NCBI RefSeq assembly: GCF_024139115.2
Contig: NC_085140.1
Coordinates: 43,370,180-43,434,179 of the forward strand
DNA: 64,000 nucleotides
Direction: 5' to 3'
Source: Armigeres subalbatus
Taxonomy: Eukaryota > Arthropoda > Insecta > Diptera > Culicidae
Part shown: piece after piece, positions 23,186 to 35,112 of the stretch
Layout of the letters: every line of letters begins with the position of its first letter
Position numbering within the stretch: the first letter of the stretch is position 1
Position numbers and translations under genes: made by a program
The notes under the pieces: generated by a model
Told to the model about the DNA's origin: nothing
Databases searched by the model: none
The model's input: the letters and a program-made list of their open reading frames with translations, nothing else

Positions 23186-23579
23186 CGTACACACCAGTCA
23201 AGCAGTTTGACGAACATTGACTCCGCCCCCAAGAAAACGCTTCGGTTGCTGCTTTGTTTGAACGTGTGTGAAATTGTTCGAACAACCATTTGACAGTTGG
23301 CGGCTCGGTTGGAAAAAAATAAAACGGTTTGATTTTGGTTTGAGTTGTCGGGGGTGGAGTCAAAGTTCGCCGAACATGTTTGAGCATTTGTAGTGAAGTT
23401 GCACAAACCCTCATATATTTTTTGATGGTTGGTGCTCAAGTTGGCGCTTCGGTCGTTCGTGTGTGATATTGTTGGTCGAATAAATTGAATGTTCGTGTCG
23501 CTGTTGGTAAAACTTGATGGATGTCTGAATAAACGTGAGGTGGAGTCAATGTTGGTCAAACTGCTTGACCGTGTGTACG
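23186..23579. mobile_element. MITE with ~37-bp terminal inverted repeats
   Basis: CGTACACAC at the left, then GTCAAGCAGTTTGAC and AACATTGACTCC, is mirrored at 23543-23579. Further internal symmetry exists (GTGTGAAATTGTTCG near 23270, GTGTGATATTGTTGG near 23460, though in direct orientation). The target duplication is unclear, so the superfamily is undetermined. Confidence 0.75.
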
Positions 23580-24266
23580 TTCCATTACATATCAAACGAC
23601 TTTGCTCGACGTACTGAACAAATGTCTGTCTGGAAAGACAAATCGTTTTGTGCAGCAGCAAGATCAAATGATTTGGAAGGCCCAGGAGATGTTGACGGTT
23701 TTCAAATAGGTTTGGATTTTGATCTATAGCTGCAGTTGTAGTCTTTTGATGTTCGCACATGAAATCACACGTCGCAGGCATAACTGTCCTGTTGAACTCT
23801 TTTCATGAATCCAAAAAAGTAGTAAAGCAGATTTGGAAAAGAAAAACAGAATAGAATGTTTGTCTGTGCGTTTAAGTTTATTGATATTGAGGCCTGACTT
23901 GATTTTCAGGATGTACTTCCCTACCAAGTAACCATTTCGGTTGAATTCATTGAAGAAATTTATCAAATTTTCAATGGCTTCAAAATAAGCAGAAAAAAGT
24001 CATTGAAATGAAACTGTTTGTAGAAATGACAACGGGTGACGTCATTAGCTGTGAAAAACCGTAACCTAAACCTTAACCTCAATTCATACAAAATACATAA
24101 AAAGCTTTCTTTGAAAAACAACACAAATAACATAACATCTCATACTTGTTTGATGGGTTTCGTCCACTTTCTTTGTATTTAGTTTTAGATTCCTGCCTAA
24201 AATATTGATGTTTTTTATTTTGGAAGAATCAATTAAAAAAACGGGACATATTGAGATTTTCTTAGA

Positions 24267-24638
24267 TTACGACGGTACAGCACAATAAGGACTAGAAAAC
24301 GGGACTGTCCCGTTAAATATGGTACGTATGGTCAGCCTATCTTCAGACCAGTATTCCACGTCCTGTACGAGGTAATCTGGTCCATGCCACCACAACGAAT
24401 CTTCCAGTATCTGTGCTGATAATAGACCACGAGAAATGTGGTCTTCTGGATTTTGCTTTGACGGAACGTAACGCCAGTTGTCATTGTGCGTCAGTTTGTT
24501 GATTCCCGCTATTCTATTCTTGACAAAAACCCTTCGGGTAGCTTTTGAGTCTAATAAGACCGACTTAAAATAGCCAAAAAAAATCTTCATGAAACGAAAC
24601 CAGTAGTTTCCTCGAAAAACCTTCCAGACACTCCCTCC
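24267..24638 (-). pseudogene. BEL/Pao retrotransposon pol fragment
   Basis: On the minus strand the frame contains NWRYVPSKQNPEDHISRG and then DSLWWHGPDYL. This is the conserved stretch between the RNase H and integrase regions of BEL/Pao polyproteins. The frame is open for about 120 codons but has no flanking pol domains here and ends in unrelated sequence. It is interrupted at 24638 by a hAT-type element, and sequence beyond 26208 may be its upstream continuation. It is a decayed remnant, on the opposite strand from the integrase remnant at 52.5 kb. Confidence 0.75.
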
Positions 24639-26199
24639 CATTGGCGTAACTAGTGGAAAATTCTAGGGGGGGCTAACTTTTCTTTTTAAATTTTTGTACT
24701 TTTTCACTCAAAACAATTAATTTATCGTTTTCACTCAAAGCTCAAAGCAACTAATATATATTGTTCGCATGTTGGCCGACCAAACAAACATTGACCCATT
24801 AACGTACAACACATCTATTGACGACTTCTTCTTCTTCTTCTTATTGGCATTACATCCCCACACTGGGACAGACCCGCTTCGCAGCTTAGTGTTCATTAAG
24901 CACTTCCACAGTTATTAACTGCGAGGCTATTGACGACTTGAACAATATAAATTATGGTCCACGACACTCAGCCTATAAAAATAGAAATGTCGTGGGAAAA
25001 TCATAGGAGCCTTAGCAAAGCAAAATAAGTCTGTGGATTTTTATAATCCGTCCAACAGCATTCCAAGTCCTTTCTCATTTAAATTTTGAATACCTCTCTT
25101 TGAAATCCGAGGCATTGGCCAAAACTTTGTCGAAAATAAAGAAGCCTAGCTTGTTTACTGAAAACTTAAAATTTTCAAGAATTAGCAGCATTCCGAAATC
25201 CCTCAAACACTTTACCAAACAAATCGGAAATGGTGAATTCGATACATGCATATGAAACGTTGTATCACATTTTTGATCATGCTCCTTATAAGTCTGCTTA
25301 GGTCTATTTTAGAAAGCATGAGATCACAATTGTTTTCCACAAAACTTTAAGAAAACTTGAAAATTTCAAAATATTGCTCATTTACTGAGAAATTTTTCAT
25401 TGATAAAATCAGGATTTGTTTGAAATTTTTCGGTCAGCTAAGCATGCTGAAGTCTCCAAGTCAAATAGATCATCATACGTTGATATAAAAAAAATGCCAA
25501 ATTGGCTAAGGCTTAGTTTCATGTTCTTGAAAAATAATCATGTTCAGACAAATACACAAAATTCTGATGATGATCACCATCCTGAGATTTATTACGGCCT
25601 GTAAAAATTTTCAACTACGCAGTAAACAATATATTATGTATCTGATTCTAAATTTCTAACAGAATATGTTATCTTTGTGACAAAATTGTAACATAATTTG
25701 AAAACTTTTTGTTCAAAGTAGTGTTATTTTTTATATAAATTTAGATATTTTAACAACATCCGGCATCAAATTTCTAACACATTTTGTAGAAGAAATTGAA
25801 AACATAATAACATATGTTGATATAATTTTGATATGGTCTTTATCATGAGGTATAGCCCCCGAGTCAGCTAATTATCGTAAAAGATTCCGAAAAACGTCTC
25901 TCACGGTATGCAACCTATCTAGAGAGTATACAGACATGAAAGTAAAAGATTTTGTCATTCTCCTTTGGATTCAAACCCTGTGGTTTTCGCAAAAAAATGT
26001 TTTAGTGGGAATTTGTAAATCGCAAAGTGGTCCTGAATTATTCGAAATTCAAAAACCTGATAAACAGATTCAACAGATTTGAAAAGAGGGAAGATGAATA
26101 ATATTTATTATCTGTAGTTAAGCTCAGACAGCTAGATATGTGCAATACTTATGCAAAGTAGTCAAAATTCCCCCTAGCCCCCCTGTAGTTACGCCAATG
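24639..26199. mobile_element. Non-autonomous hAT-type element, 1.56 kb
   Basis: Bounded by the 8-bp duplication CTCCCTCC (24631-24638 and 26200-26207). Inverted termini are CATTGGCGTAACTA and TAGTTACGCCAATG. G/C homopolymer blocks lie just inside both ends (GGGGGGGCT near 24665, CCCCCTAGCCCCCC near 26170). The interior is AT-rich without a transposase and hosts a small SINE-like insert at 24828-24926. Confidence 0.85.
24828..24926 (-). mobile_element. Short SINE-like insert with (GAA)n tail and 13-bp duplication
   Basis: The 13-mer CTATTGACGACTT flanks it at 24815-24827 and 24927-24939. On the minus strand it reads from CCTCGCAGTTAATAACTG to a (GAA)n tail, as expected for a retroposed sequence. 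A related plus-strand copy is at 46799-46892. The body is a very common mosquito repeat in my recollection; no A or B box is obvious in this short copy. Confidence 0.75.
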
Positions 26200-26253
26200 C
26201 TCCCTCCCTCCCTCAGAAATAAGTAAAAAACTTTCCCAACGATTTACTTAGAA

Positions 26254-26330
26254 CAGCGGTTCTCAACCTGGTGAACATGTAGCCCTGGGGGTACCTTCGC
26301 TGGCTCCAGGGGGTATCTCAAACAAAAATG
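26254..26330 (+). mobile_element. Solitary hAT-like terminus
   Basis: CAGCGGTTCTCAACCTGG followed by GTACCTTCGCTGG resembles widespread hAT termini. No matching inverted end was found in the vicinity, so it is probably truncated. Confidence 0.4.
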
Positions 26331-26529
26331 CGTAATGGCGGATGTATAATAATTAAATTTTTTTATATGCATGGCGATCAGTAAATCAAAGACTTTTGAA
26401 GCCTGTCCACCCTAAGTAGTACAGTTCATGAAGGAGTGTGGGACAAAAGTCGAAAGAACAAATTTTTAAAATGTTCAATGTAGTCTACCTGTTAGAAACA
26501 AAATGATGGAACTAAACTGTAATCTAGAA

Positions 26530-27012
26530 TCGGAAGGTTAGGAAGCCTCCTGTTGATAGACATGAATGCCTTTTCCGATAAGCTTGGAAGTTTCCTTTCA
26601 AGGCAGCTCGTAAGCCTCCTTTCAAGACACTCCAAAGCCTCCAGCTAATAGGCTCTGAAGCCTCCTACCAAGATGCTTGGAAACCTCTTTTTAAAGAGAT
26701 CGGCAGCCTGGTTTCAAGAATTCTTCGGAGTTCTTCTTTCAAAAGGCTCGAAAGGCTCTGTTCAAGATGCCCGAAAGCCTCCTTTCAGAAGGATCGGAAG
26801 CCTCGTTTTAAGCATTCCCCGGAAATCTTTCTTCAAGAGGCTTGGAAGCCTCCTACCAAAATGCTCGGAAACCTTCTATCAAGGAGATCGGCAGCCTCGT
26901 TTCCAGAATTCTTCGAAATTCTTCTTTCAATAGGCTCGGAAGCCTCTGTTTAAGATGTTCGGAAGACTTCTTTCTCAAAATGATCAAGCATTCTCCGGAA
27001 TTCTTTCTTCAA
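26530..27012 (+). repeat. Degenerate margin of the 23-bp minisatellite
   Basis: Words such as GGAAGCCTCC and CTTTCAAGA recur irregularly (26545, 26610, 26655, 26775, 26840) between diverged sequence. This looks like older, unhomogenised copies of the array that follows. Confidence 0.6.
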
Positions 27013-29604
27013 GAGGCTCGGAAGCCTCCTTTCAAGAGGCTCGGAAGCCTCCTTTCAAGAGGCTCGGAAGCCTCCTTTCAAGAGGCTCGGAAGCCTCCTT
27101 TCAAGAGGCTCGGAAGCCTCCTTTCAAGAGGCTCGGAAGCCTCCTTTCAAGAGGCTCAGGCCTCCTTTCAAGAGGCTCGGAAGCCTCCTTTCAAGAGGCT
27201 CAGAAGCCTCCTTTCAAGAGGCTCAGGCCTCCTTTCAAGAGGCTCAGAAGCCTCCTTTCAAGAGGCTCAGAAGCCTCCTTTCAAGAGGCTCAGAAGCCTC
27301 CTTTCAAGAGGCTCAGAAGCCTCCTTTCAAGAGGCTCAGAAGCCTCCTTTCAAGAGGCTCAGAGCCTCCTTTCAAGAGGCTCAGAAGCCTCCTTTCAAGA
27401 GGCTCAGGAAGCCTCCTTTCAAGAGGCTCGGAAGCCTCCTTTCAAGAGGCTCAGAAGCCTCCTTTCAAGAGGCTCAGAGCCTCCTTTCAAGAGGCTCAGA
27501 AGCCTCCTTTCAAGAGGCTCAGAAGCCTCCTTTCAAGAGGCTCAGAAGCCTCCTTTCAAGAGGCTCAGAAGCCTCCTTTCAAGAGGCTCAAAGCCTCCTT
27601 TCAAGAGGCTCAGGCCTCCTTTCAAGAGGCTCAGAAGCCTCCTTTCAAGAGGCTCAAGCCTCCTTTCAAGAGGCTCAGAAGCCTCCTTTCAAGAGGCTCA
27701 GAAGCCTCCTTTCAAGAGGCTCAGAAGCCTCCTTTCAAGAGGCTCAGAAGCCTCCTTTCAAGAGGCTCAGAGCCTCCTTTCAAGAGGCTCAGAAGCCTCC
27801 TTTCAAGAGGCTCAGAGCCTCCTTTCAAGAGGCTCAGGCCTCCTTTCAAGAGGCTCAGAAGCCTCCTTTCAAGAGGCTCAGAAGCCTCCTTTCAAGAGGC
27901 TCAGGAAGCCTCCTTTCAAGAGGCTCAGAGCCTCCTTTCAAGAGGCTCAGAAGCCTCCTTTCAAGAGGCTCGGAAGCCTCCTTTCAAGAGGCTCAGAGCC
28001 TCCTTTCAAGAGGCTCAGAAGCCTCCTTTCAAGAGGCTCAGAAGCCTCCTTTCAAGAGGCTCAGAGCCTCCTTTCAAGAGGCTCAGAGCCTCCTTTCAAG
28101 AGGCTCAGCCTCCTTTCAAGAGGCCTCAGAAGCCTCCTTTCAAGAGGCTCAGAAGCCTCCTTTCAAGAGGCTCAGAAGCCTCCTTTCAAGAGGCTCAGAA
28201 GCCTCCTTTCAAGAGGCTCAGGCCTCCTTTCAAGAGGCTCAGAAGCCTCCTTTCAAGAGGCTCAGAAGCCTCCTTTCAAGAGGCCTCAGAAGCCTCCTTT
28301 CAAGAGGCCTCAGAGCCTCCTTTCAAGAGGCTCAGAAGCCTCCTTTCAAGAGGCTCAGAAGCCTCCTTTCAAGAGGCTCAGGAAGCCTCCTTTCAAGAGG
28401 CTCAGAGCCTCCTTTCAAGAGGCTCAGAAGCCTCCTTTCAAGAGGCTCAGGCCTCCTTTCAAGAGGCTCAGAAGCCTCCTTTCAAGAGGCTCAGAGCCTC
28501 CTTTCAAGAGGCTCAGAGCCTCCTTTCAAGAGGCTCAGGAAGCCTCCTTTCAAGAGGCTCAAGCCTCCTTTCAAGAGGCTCAGAGCCTCCTTTCAAGAGG
28601 CCTCAGAAGCCTCCTTTCAAGAGGCTCAGAAGCCTCCTTTCAAGAGGCTCAGAAGCCTCCTTTCAAGAGGCTCAGAGCCTCCTTTCAAGAGGCCTCAGAA
28701 GCCTCCTTTCAAGAGGCTCAGAAGCCTCCTTTCAAGAGGCTCAGAAGCCTCCTTTCAAGAGGCTCAGAGCCTCCTTTCAAGAGGCTCAGAAGCCTCCTTT
28801 CAAGAGGCTCAGAAGCCTCCTTTCAAGAGGCTCAGAAGCCTCCTTTCAAGAGGCTCAGAAGCCTCCTTTCAAGAGGCTCAGAGCCTCCTTTCAAGAGGCT
28901 CAGAAGCCTCCTTTCAAGAGGCCTCAGAAGCCTCCTTTCAAGAGGCTCAAGCCTCCTTTCAAGAGGCTCAGAAGCCTCCTTTCAAGAGGCTCAGAGCCTC
29001 CTTTCAAGAGGCTCAGAAGCCTCCTTTCAAGAGGCTCAGAAGCCTCCTTTCAAGAGGCTCAGAAGCCTCCTTTCAAGAGGCTCAGAGCCTCCTTTCAAGA
29101 GGCTCAAGCCTCCTTTCAAGAGGCTCAGAAGCCTCCTTTCAAGAGGCTCAGAAGCCTCCTTTCAAGAGGCTCAGAAGCCTCCTTTCAAGAGGCTCAGGCC
29201 TCCTTTCAAGAGGCCTCAAGCCTCCTTTCAAGAGGCTCAGAAGCCTCCTTTCAAGAGGCTCAGAAGCCTCCTTTCAAGAGGCTCAGAGCCTCCTTTCAAG
29301 AGGCTCAGAAGCCTCCTTTCAAGAGGCTCAGAAGCCTCCTTTCAAGAGGCTCAGAAGCCTCCTTTCAAGAGGCTCAGAGCCTCCTTTCAAGAGGCTCAGA
29401 AGCCTCCTTTCAAGAGGCTCAGAAGCCTCCTTTCAAGAGGCTCGGAGCCTCCTTTCAAGAGGCTCGGAAGCCTCCTTTCAAGAGGCTCGGAAGCCTCCTT
29501 TCAAGAGGCTCGGAAGCCTCCTTTCAAGAGGCTCGGAAGCCTCCTTTCAAGAGGCTCGGAAGCCTCCTTTCAAGAGGCTCGGAAGCATCCTTTCAAGAGG
29601 CTCT
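27013..29604 (+). repeat. 23-bp minisatellite array A (~115 units)
   Basis: The unit is GAGGCTCAGAAGCCTCC plus TTTCAA (23 bp), with 22-bp and 21-bp deletion variants (GAGGCTCAGAGCCTCC, GAGGCTCAGGCCTCC). The first units to about 27156 and those from about 29440 carry CGG in place of CAG; the centre is mostly CAG. Each unit contains complementary GAGGC and GCCTC, so every repeat can form a small hairpin. No unit contains a stop in any plus-strand frame, which creates 880-920 codon open frames that I do not consider genes. Confidence 0.95.
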
Positions 29605-31496
29605 GAATAGTTTCACCGCATTGATACACGCGACGGACGTTGAGTCGGTCACTATTTCGAGATGTACCGCCTTCACCACCATGCATACGAAAACGGCGCG
29701 TTCATTTTATATATTCATGTCTATTTAGGATATTTCTCCTTTTTTCAGCAACTTTCCCAATTTTTTTTGGAAATTCCCCAAGAAATTTCTTCAGGTATAA
29801 CTTCGGAAGTTTCCTCACGATGCCATAGAAAATTCATATAGAAAATCAGAATTTCTAGGAGATACCTCTAGATTTGTCTTTTCAGAAACACCATCGGAAA
29901 ATTCTTCGGAAACTCCTTTAAGAAATCTTTCGTTTTTTTTATAGGAATTCCTTTGGAAACTTTTTTGAAAATTCGTTTAGAAATGCATTTGAGAATTCTT
30001 TTAGACATTCATTTAAAAAATCCTTTATTTGTTTTTTTTTTTAATTTCTATTAGAATTCAGAAATCTTTTTTAATTCTTTGACTGTTCCGTTTACTATAT
30101 CACTCATTAAGGGTATGCGATAATACACTTTTTCCTGGCGAAACGAAACTTTAAATTTTTTTCGCGGAATTTTTGTTTAATTGCTTATGTATGCAATTAA
30201 AATTAAATTTTCGATAGTCCAATAAAGCCTTTACAAATATTTTTTTTTATTTTGTCCTACTGGTTTCCGAAAGGTCGAGGGTGGGTGGAAGTAGCAGATG
30301 ACAATAAAAAAAATAAAAATAAAACACGGATTTATTAAACAATGTTTTGAAAATCCTCAAAATTACTTGTTGCCCACCTAAAATATTATTTTTTGACTAA
30401 AAAATCCGAGGGGGGCATATACTCCATATCGTCTCATAGATAAGCAAAATGTATCCGCAATACAATCAGCACAAGCTATCAGAGGTCCTACAGTTATTTT
30501 TACTCGCAACAAAAAATAAACGCCAGACAGTCGCCTTAGAAACACATACCTCCAGAAAAAAAAGCTACTTTGATTTTTTTGAAAATTTGGCCGCCACCTG
30601 GTGGATTCTGGCGATGAATGCTTTGATAGCACGTGCTATTTTTACTGCGAATAAGTTTTACACATCTATGAGAGCCTTGGAAAATGATCATGAAAGTTGT
30701 CATTGTCGCAAGGCACAGTAAAATTTCATCGAAAATTCCAACAAACACTTTGTTGGAAAGGCATATGAGTCTTGTTCGATGTTCCCTCAGGAGCTCCCTC
30801 GGGAATTACTTCAGAATTTCCTTCAAAAAGACCTTCAAGCACTCCTTTGTAAATTCCTTCAGGAATCCCATCAGAAACTATTGAATTCTTCAGTATAGTA
30901 TATTGTCGGAAAAATTTTCCCAGCAAAATTTCAGATAGGATTATTTTGTATTGTTTTACTGAAGGAAAATTCGAAGGGAATCTCGGAAAAAATACTCAAA
31001 TGAATTTCCGAAAAAAAATCCCTCAATTCTCTTGAAATTCCTTCAGGAATTTCTTTAGAAGTTTCTCCAGGATTTATTGAAATTTGGGGAATTGTAACAA
31101 ATTTGTAACAATGTTGGCGTATATAATATTAGTGAAATTAAATTTGGTGAGTCACGTACCCCATCGTTTAATTGACCATTTATCGCAGATACACTATTTA
31201 TTAATTTTCATGCAAAAAGTGTTCACAAGCTATTTCATGTACTTTTTATAGATAATAAATAAGGGAATCAACTTTTCTTAATATCGAACGAGTTTGTAGG
31301 AATTTCTCACAAGAAAAGCTGTTTCCCATTGCTTGCTGATCCTTATTTACAAAAATAAATATTCGCACATAAAGTACAAAGTAGAACAACTAAGTTGTGA
31401 AAAATAAGGATGGTTATTCATGCTTCGATATAACGTACAACTTTAAAATCGGAATGTATAATAACATACTATCGAAGTTTACCTGTACTTCAGTCT
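29605..31496. other. AT-rich spacer with degenerate TTCC/GGAA repeats
   Basis: Many imperfect phrases such as CCTTCAGGAAT and GGAAATTCC are scattered over 29750-31080, suggesting an old tandem sequence decayed beyond a clear period. No gene is recognised. Confidence 0.4.
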
Positions 31497-31504
31497 CATT
31501 TGAG

Positions 31505-31931
31505 CAGGGTTGTAAATATTCGGCAGCACTGGATGAAGGTGATGTTTTTTTATTTCATTTTTTTATTTTCTTCCTGCTTTGAAATCAACCTCACATTCCC
31601 GGAGAGGCAGAAAAGTAAACAACAAAACTCACCTCACCCACTGCGCCGCGAAGATGAAATTTACCACAGCAAAATGTACACATTCACCCAGCAAATTGAA
31701 AAAATTCACCACGCGTTTAAATGGGCCACTCACAGTCATACGGGAAGGCGCGAACTGAGCAGCATGTCAGAGCGACTTGTGAGTGGCTGAATGCAAAATT
31801 GAATGGTCGGTGTTGGAAATGATTTTTCGGCTGCACCCAGCCGCACTCAACACGGCGGCGATGAAGGCGACTGCAGATTATACTGAGATCCATGTTTTTC
31901 ACTGCATCGACTGTGAAATATTTCTACCCTG
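31505..31931. mobile_element. Non-autonomous hAT-type element
   Basis: Bounded by the 8-bp duplication CATTTGAG (31497-31504 and 31932-31939). Inverted termini are CAGGGTTGTAAATATTC and GAAATATTTCTACCCTG (two mismatches). Length is 427 bp; no transposase. Confidence 0.85.
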
Positions 31932-31939
31932 CATTTGAG

Positions 31940-33560
31940 TTCCATCTCTAACAACTGGTATGAACTACTTGTCCATAAGATATAAAATACTAAAGCAATA
32001 ATACCAAAAAATAATAGGCAAAATACTTCATGCATGACATACTCTATTATTATATTACCAAACGCATTACAAATTATTATACGTTTGGTATTAGAATACC
32101 TGAGCGTGGTATGCCTAAAGTATTATGCGTATTTATGTTTTCAATTTTAACTATTATGCACACCTAGTTCATAGCAATCTGTTATTGCGGTCGTCGCTCC
32201 TGCTCGGGCAGGCTAAGATAAGGATGTCCCCGTTTGTCCACTTAGTGAGGATAACTAACGTGTTTTATATCGAGCCGCAAGTCATTTAAATGTTTAAAAC
32301 CATTCATTAAATCCTAGAACGCATTTTGTTTTTCTCGTCATTAGTGCATATACCAAGGCCATGATGTGACGTGAACTGCGCTTAGACACACCATCAACTA
32401 AACGTAACACATGCTGGAGACGTTTCATCCTCCGTTTTGAAAATATGACCTGTCAACAACAGCAATCACACTTTGGTGATTTTTTATCAGCATGTGCTGT
32501 TAGCACATTGTGTCGTGGTAAAACAGCAGTTTAGGTTTTCCCACCAAAGGAACAATGTCAAGTGCTCGCTCATACACAAAGGGTCCGTGCTTCATACGCC
32601 GGAGGGCATGTTCCACGTCCTTTTGCATTCATCTGCACGTGCACCTGCATGAGCGGGAGTATGGCCTCATATGCATCACTTTTGTTTTATCATTGATGCC
32701 GTTTCTCGGCATAGTGCCTACCTGATGAAGACAGTGTGTATCTTTGAGCTTAGTTTTCTTTAGAACAGTTTGTCACCTTTTTGCGGCAACTATGCTGAAA
32801 TTTTCGTGCCATTTTACATTCGAAGACGTGAAAACAAATACGCGGTCGGTCAGATGATTAACAACATGGAGCTTTTGCCTGTGCTTGTTATTCTGATATA
32901 AATTAAGATAACATGTCGCAAATAAGTAAGCAATACACTCAGAAGTCTGTAGAGATAAGAAAAGTTTTGCTTCAAATACAATCAAGCATGAGATCCTGGT
33001 TTAACGCTTGGCATCAATCCGTCGGGTCATTTGAGATTATTCTCCCCAAAGCAGAGAAAAGAATGACAGCAAATATTACTCTATCTGCTATGGCTTATGT
33101 TGTGCCATCCACGTACCATCTCCGTATCTGCCATTTTTCATCTTGACAATATGTACACCATTTTGTGTCGTCTTGAAGTGCCTTTACCGTTTCTTTGCCC
33201 TGAATTGTCTTGACTTTTATGCGGGGAATCTTGGTCGGCGCCGTTTACAAAAAAAAAATGACAAATGCCATCTGACAAATGCAAAATAACAAATTTGCCA
33301 TACACATGAATGTGATTTTTCCCGGTACCTTGATGGTAGCTATTTGAAATCGATTTATCCAACAGCAAAGTTCTGCTACCGGTGTGCCTTTGTCGGATGG
33401 TTCACTCTTACAGCTAGACAGACTATAGTCTATAGAATTGAGCACGATCGGATCCTTTCGGCACACCGTATCGCTTACCTTGCTAGACGCCGGATAAACC
33501 AAATCGAATGTTATATTATTTCATGTGGGTTCGTACGATGGATATCTTCTCTATATAGTT
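31940..33560. other. Spacer; one small palindrome, otherwise nothing recognised
   Basis: A short inverted repeat, ATTACCAAACG (about 32056) with CGTTTGGTATTAGAAT (about 32082), sits in an ATTATA-rich stretch. The rest has short frames only. Confidence 0.4.
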
Positions 33561-33569
33561 GTTCCTTAG

Positions 33570-33665
33570 GACCTGGCAGAAGAGCAGACCTGGGAATATG
33601 ATTTTGAAAGCAAGTCCGGATGCGAGTCCTGGGATGAAAAGTGGGGTGAAGACTATGTGGAGTGA
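33570..33665 (+). CDS. Candidate terminal coding exon (unrecognised, speculative)
   Basis: Directly after a splice-acceptor-like TTCTCTATATAGTTGTTCCTTAG, one frame encodes DLAEEQTWEYDFESKSGCES, then WDEKWGEDYVE and a stop. This 31-residue acidic, tryptophan-rich stretch looks more protein-like than its surroundings. No partner exon, polyadenylation signal or homologue is recognised, and a frame this short can arise by chance. If real it would be the last exon of a plus-strand gene starting upstream, possibly outside the window. Confidence 0.2.
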   Translation, partial: DLAEEQTWEYDFESKSGCESWDEKWGEDYVE

Positions 33666-33954
33666 GTTGAAATTCAATCAATCATATTTCCCCCTTGCTG
33701 AGCAACCATTCACCATCGATGAACGGATATTAAATTCAGAATTGTTAGTTCAGCTTTTACTGTCTGAAATCACCATTCGATCCAATAAGTACGATATTGT
33801 TACAAAAGCACTCCATCTGTTTACAATTTACATCCTTTGGGACTCACAGTATCGCTTGTTGGGTGTGCAATCGCGCTCGGCGTGTTCATAGCTGGCGTCC
33901 TTTTCTGATTACGTTTTACTTTTCACACAGCTCGAAGTAAGTCGAGTCAAGTAC

Positions 33955-34068
33955 GAGACACTGAAGACGGCCTTACTGTTGAGGTCGAAATACGTATCTG
34001 TCAAGATACAATTAAGTGGTGGAATTCAATGGGGTTGTACAAACTCGTTTTATGACAAGTCGAAGTTT
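33955..34068. repeat. CTTGTCATAAGACGAGT repeat, 5'-truncated copy
   Basis: GAGACACTGAAGACGGCC, GAAATACGTATCTGTCAAG and GTGGTGGAATTCAATGGGG, followed by CTCGTTTTATGACAAGT, match the centre and right arm of the repeat at 12792-12955. The left arm is missing. Confidence 0.7.
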
Positions 34069-34885
34069 CAACCAATATCTCTTCCTGTTGAAATGTCACG
34101 TATCAAAATTACTTTCAAGTAAGATTAGGACAGTTTAGGAAGATAGTTAATTGTTAGTGCTTGACCTTCGCCCAATGCCCCAAGTTGTTCGTCGATGTGT
34201 CTGTGCGATCACTTGCCTGGAACTATTTTTACAAACATGGCTTTTGTGTGTTGTATTCTGGATGTTGAAAATTTATATTTCAGTCAAAATGAGCTGCATT
34301 TGGTTGGGATATATTGTATCCGGTATCGCTTTATCGTACTCTTTCCACCATATACACTGAGTTTAGTTCGACATTGGATACGAGAGAGAGCGTACTCAAC
34401 CAAATGATGCAAACATTTCCGGATGAACCCCAACGGTAGTTGGTTCGACATCGTCCGGTCGATGCCAATGCAGTAGTGCTGGAGGGCTCTTCGTTATGCA
34501 TTTCAATTCGAATCTCGTTTGTCGAGATTTTCAGTGGAGATTACCACAATGAGATTACCAAAAGCTTCGCTACAAAAATAGTGGAGATCATGCCATGATT
34601 TGATTATCACTGTGAAGTGTATTATTATCGCAGGACTGAATAGATTCACATTTCATAACGCAAACCAAAAAGGAATTTCCGGGAATCGTTTCGCAAACGG
34701 ATAATACAGTGGTTACAAAATTATTGGGTGCTTTCTATAAATTATTTTGTTTTGAAAACTTTGGAAAGCAAAGATCTTCAAATTTCATTTATCCGTTTTT
34801 CCATTGATCTATTTGTCTTTGTTCAAACTTTTTGGATATGTGACCCACCTAGCAAAGTCCTATATTGGAAACGACCCAACAGGTA
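34069..34885. other. Spacer, nothing recognised
   Basis: Only short open frames. No repeat or gene signal that I can support. Confidence 0.4.
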
Positions 34886-35076
34886 GGGGGAATGACGGCT
34901 TTGGCAGGTTTTGTTCTATTATTGTCAGGGGGGTTTTTTATGACTGATTATGCTCAAATTTGGCCTAAACATTCTTTGCATATCAAAGAATATTGTGGCC
35001 AAATTTCATAAAATTCGGTCGACAAAAACCCCCCTGACAATAATAGAACAAAACCTGCCAAAGCCGTATTTTCCCC
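34886..35076. mobile_element. Palindromic MITE with long terminal inverted repeats
   Basis: GGGG near each end, then CGGCTTTGGCAGGTTTTG and TTCTATTATTGTCAGGGG, appear in both orientations, giving arms of about 60 bp. TA flanks both ends. Length is 191 bp. It stops about 35 bp before the 5.5-kb array. Confidence 0.85.
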
Positions 35077-35112
35077 TACAACATTTATAGAATTAAAATA
35101 ATTAAAAAAATT

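Noticed and set aside
27013..29604. CRISPR-like appearance of short palindromic repeats
   Set aside because: There are no unique spacers; units are directly contiguous, and the DNA is clearly eukaryotic.
26842..29610. Two overlapping ~900 codon plus-strand frames
   Set aside because: They read the 23-bp minisatellite in two frames. The repeat period is not a multiple of three, so the peptide cycles through all frames, which is not expected of a selected protein.
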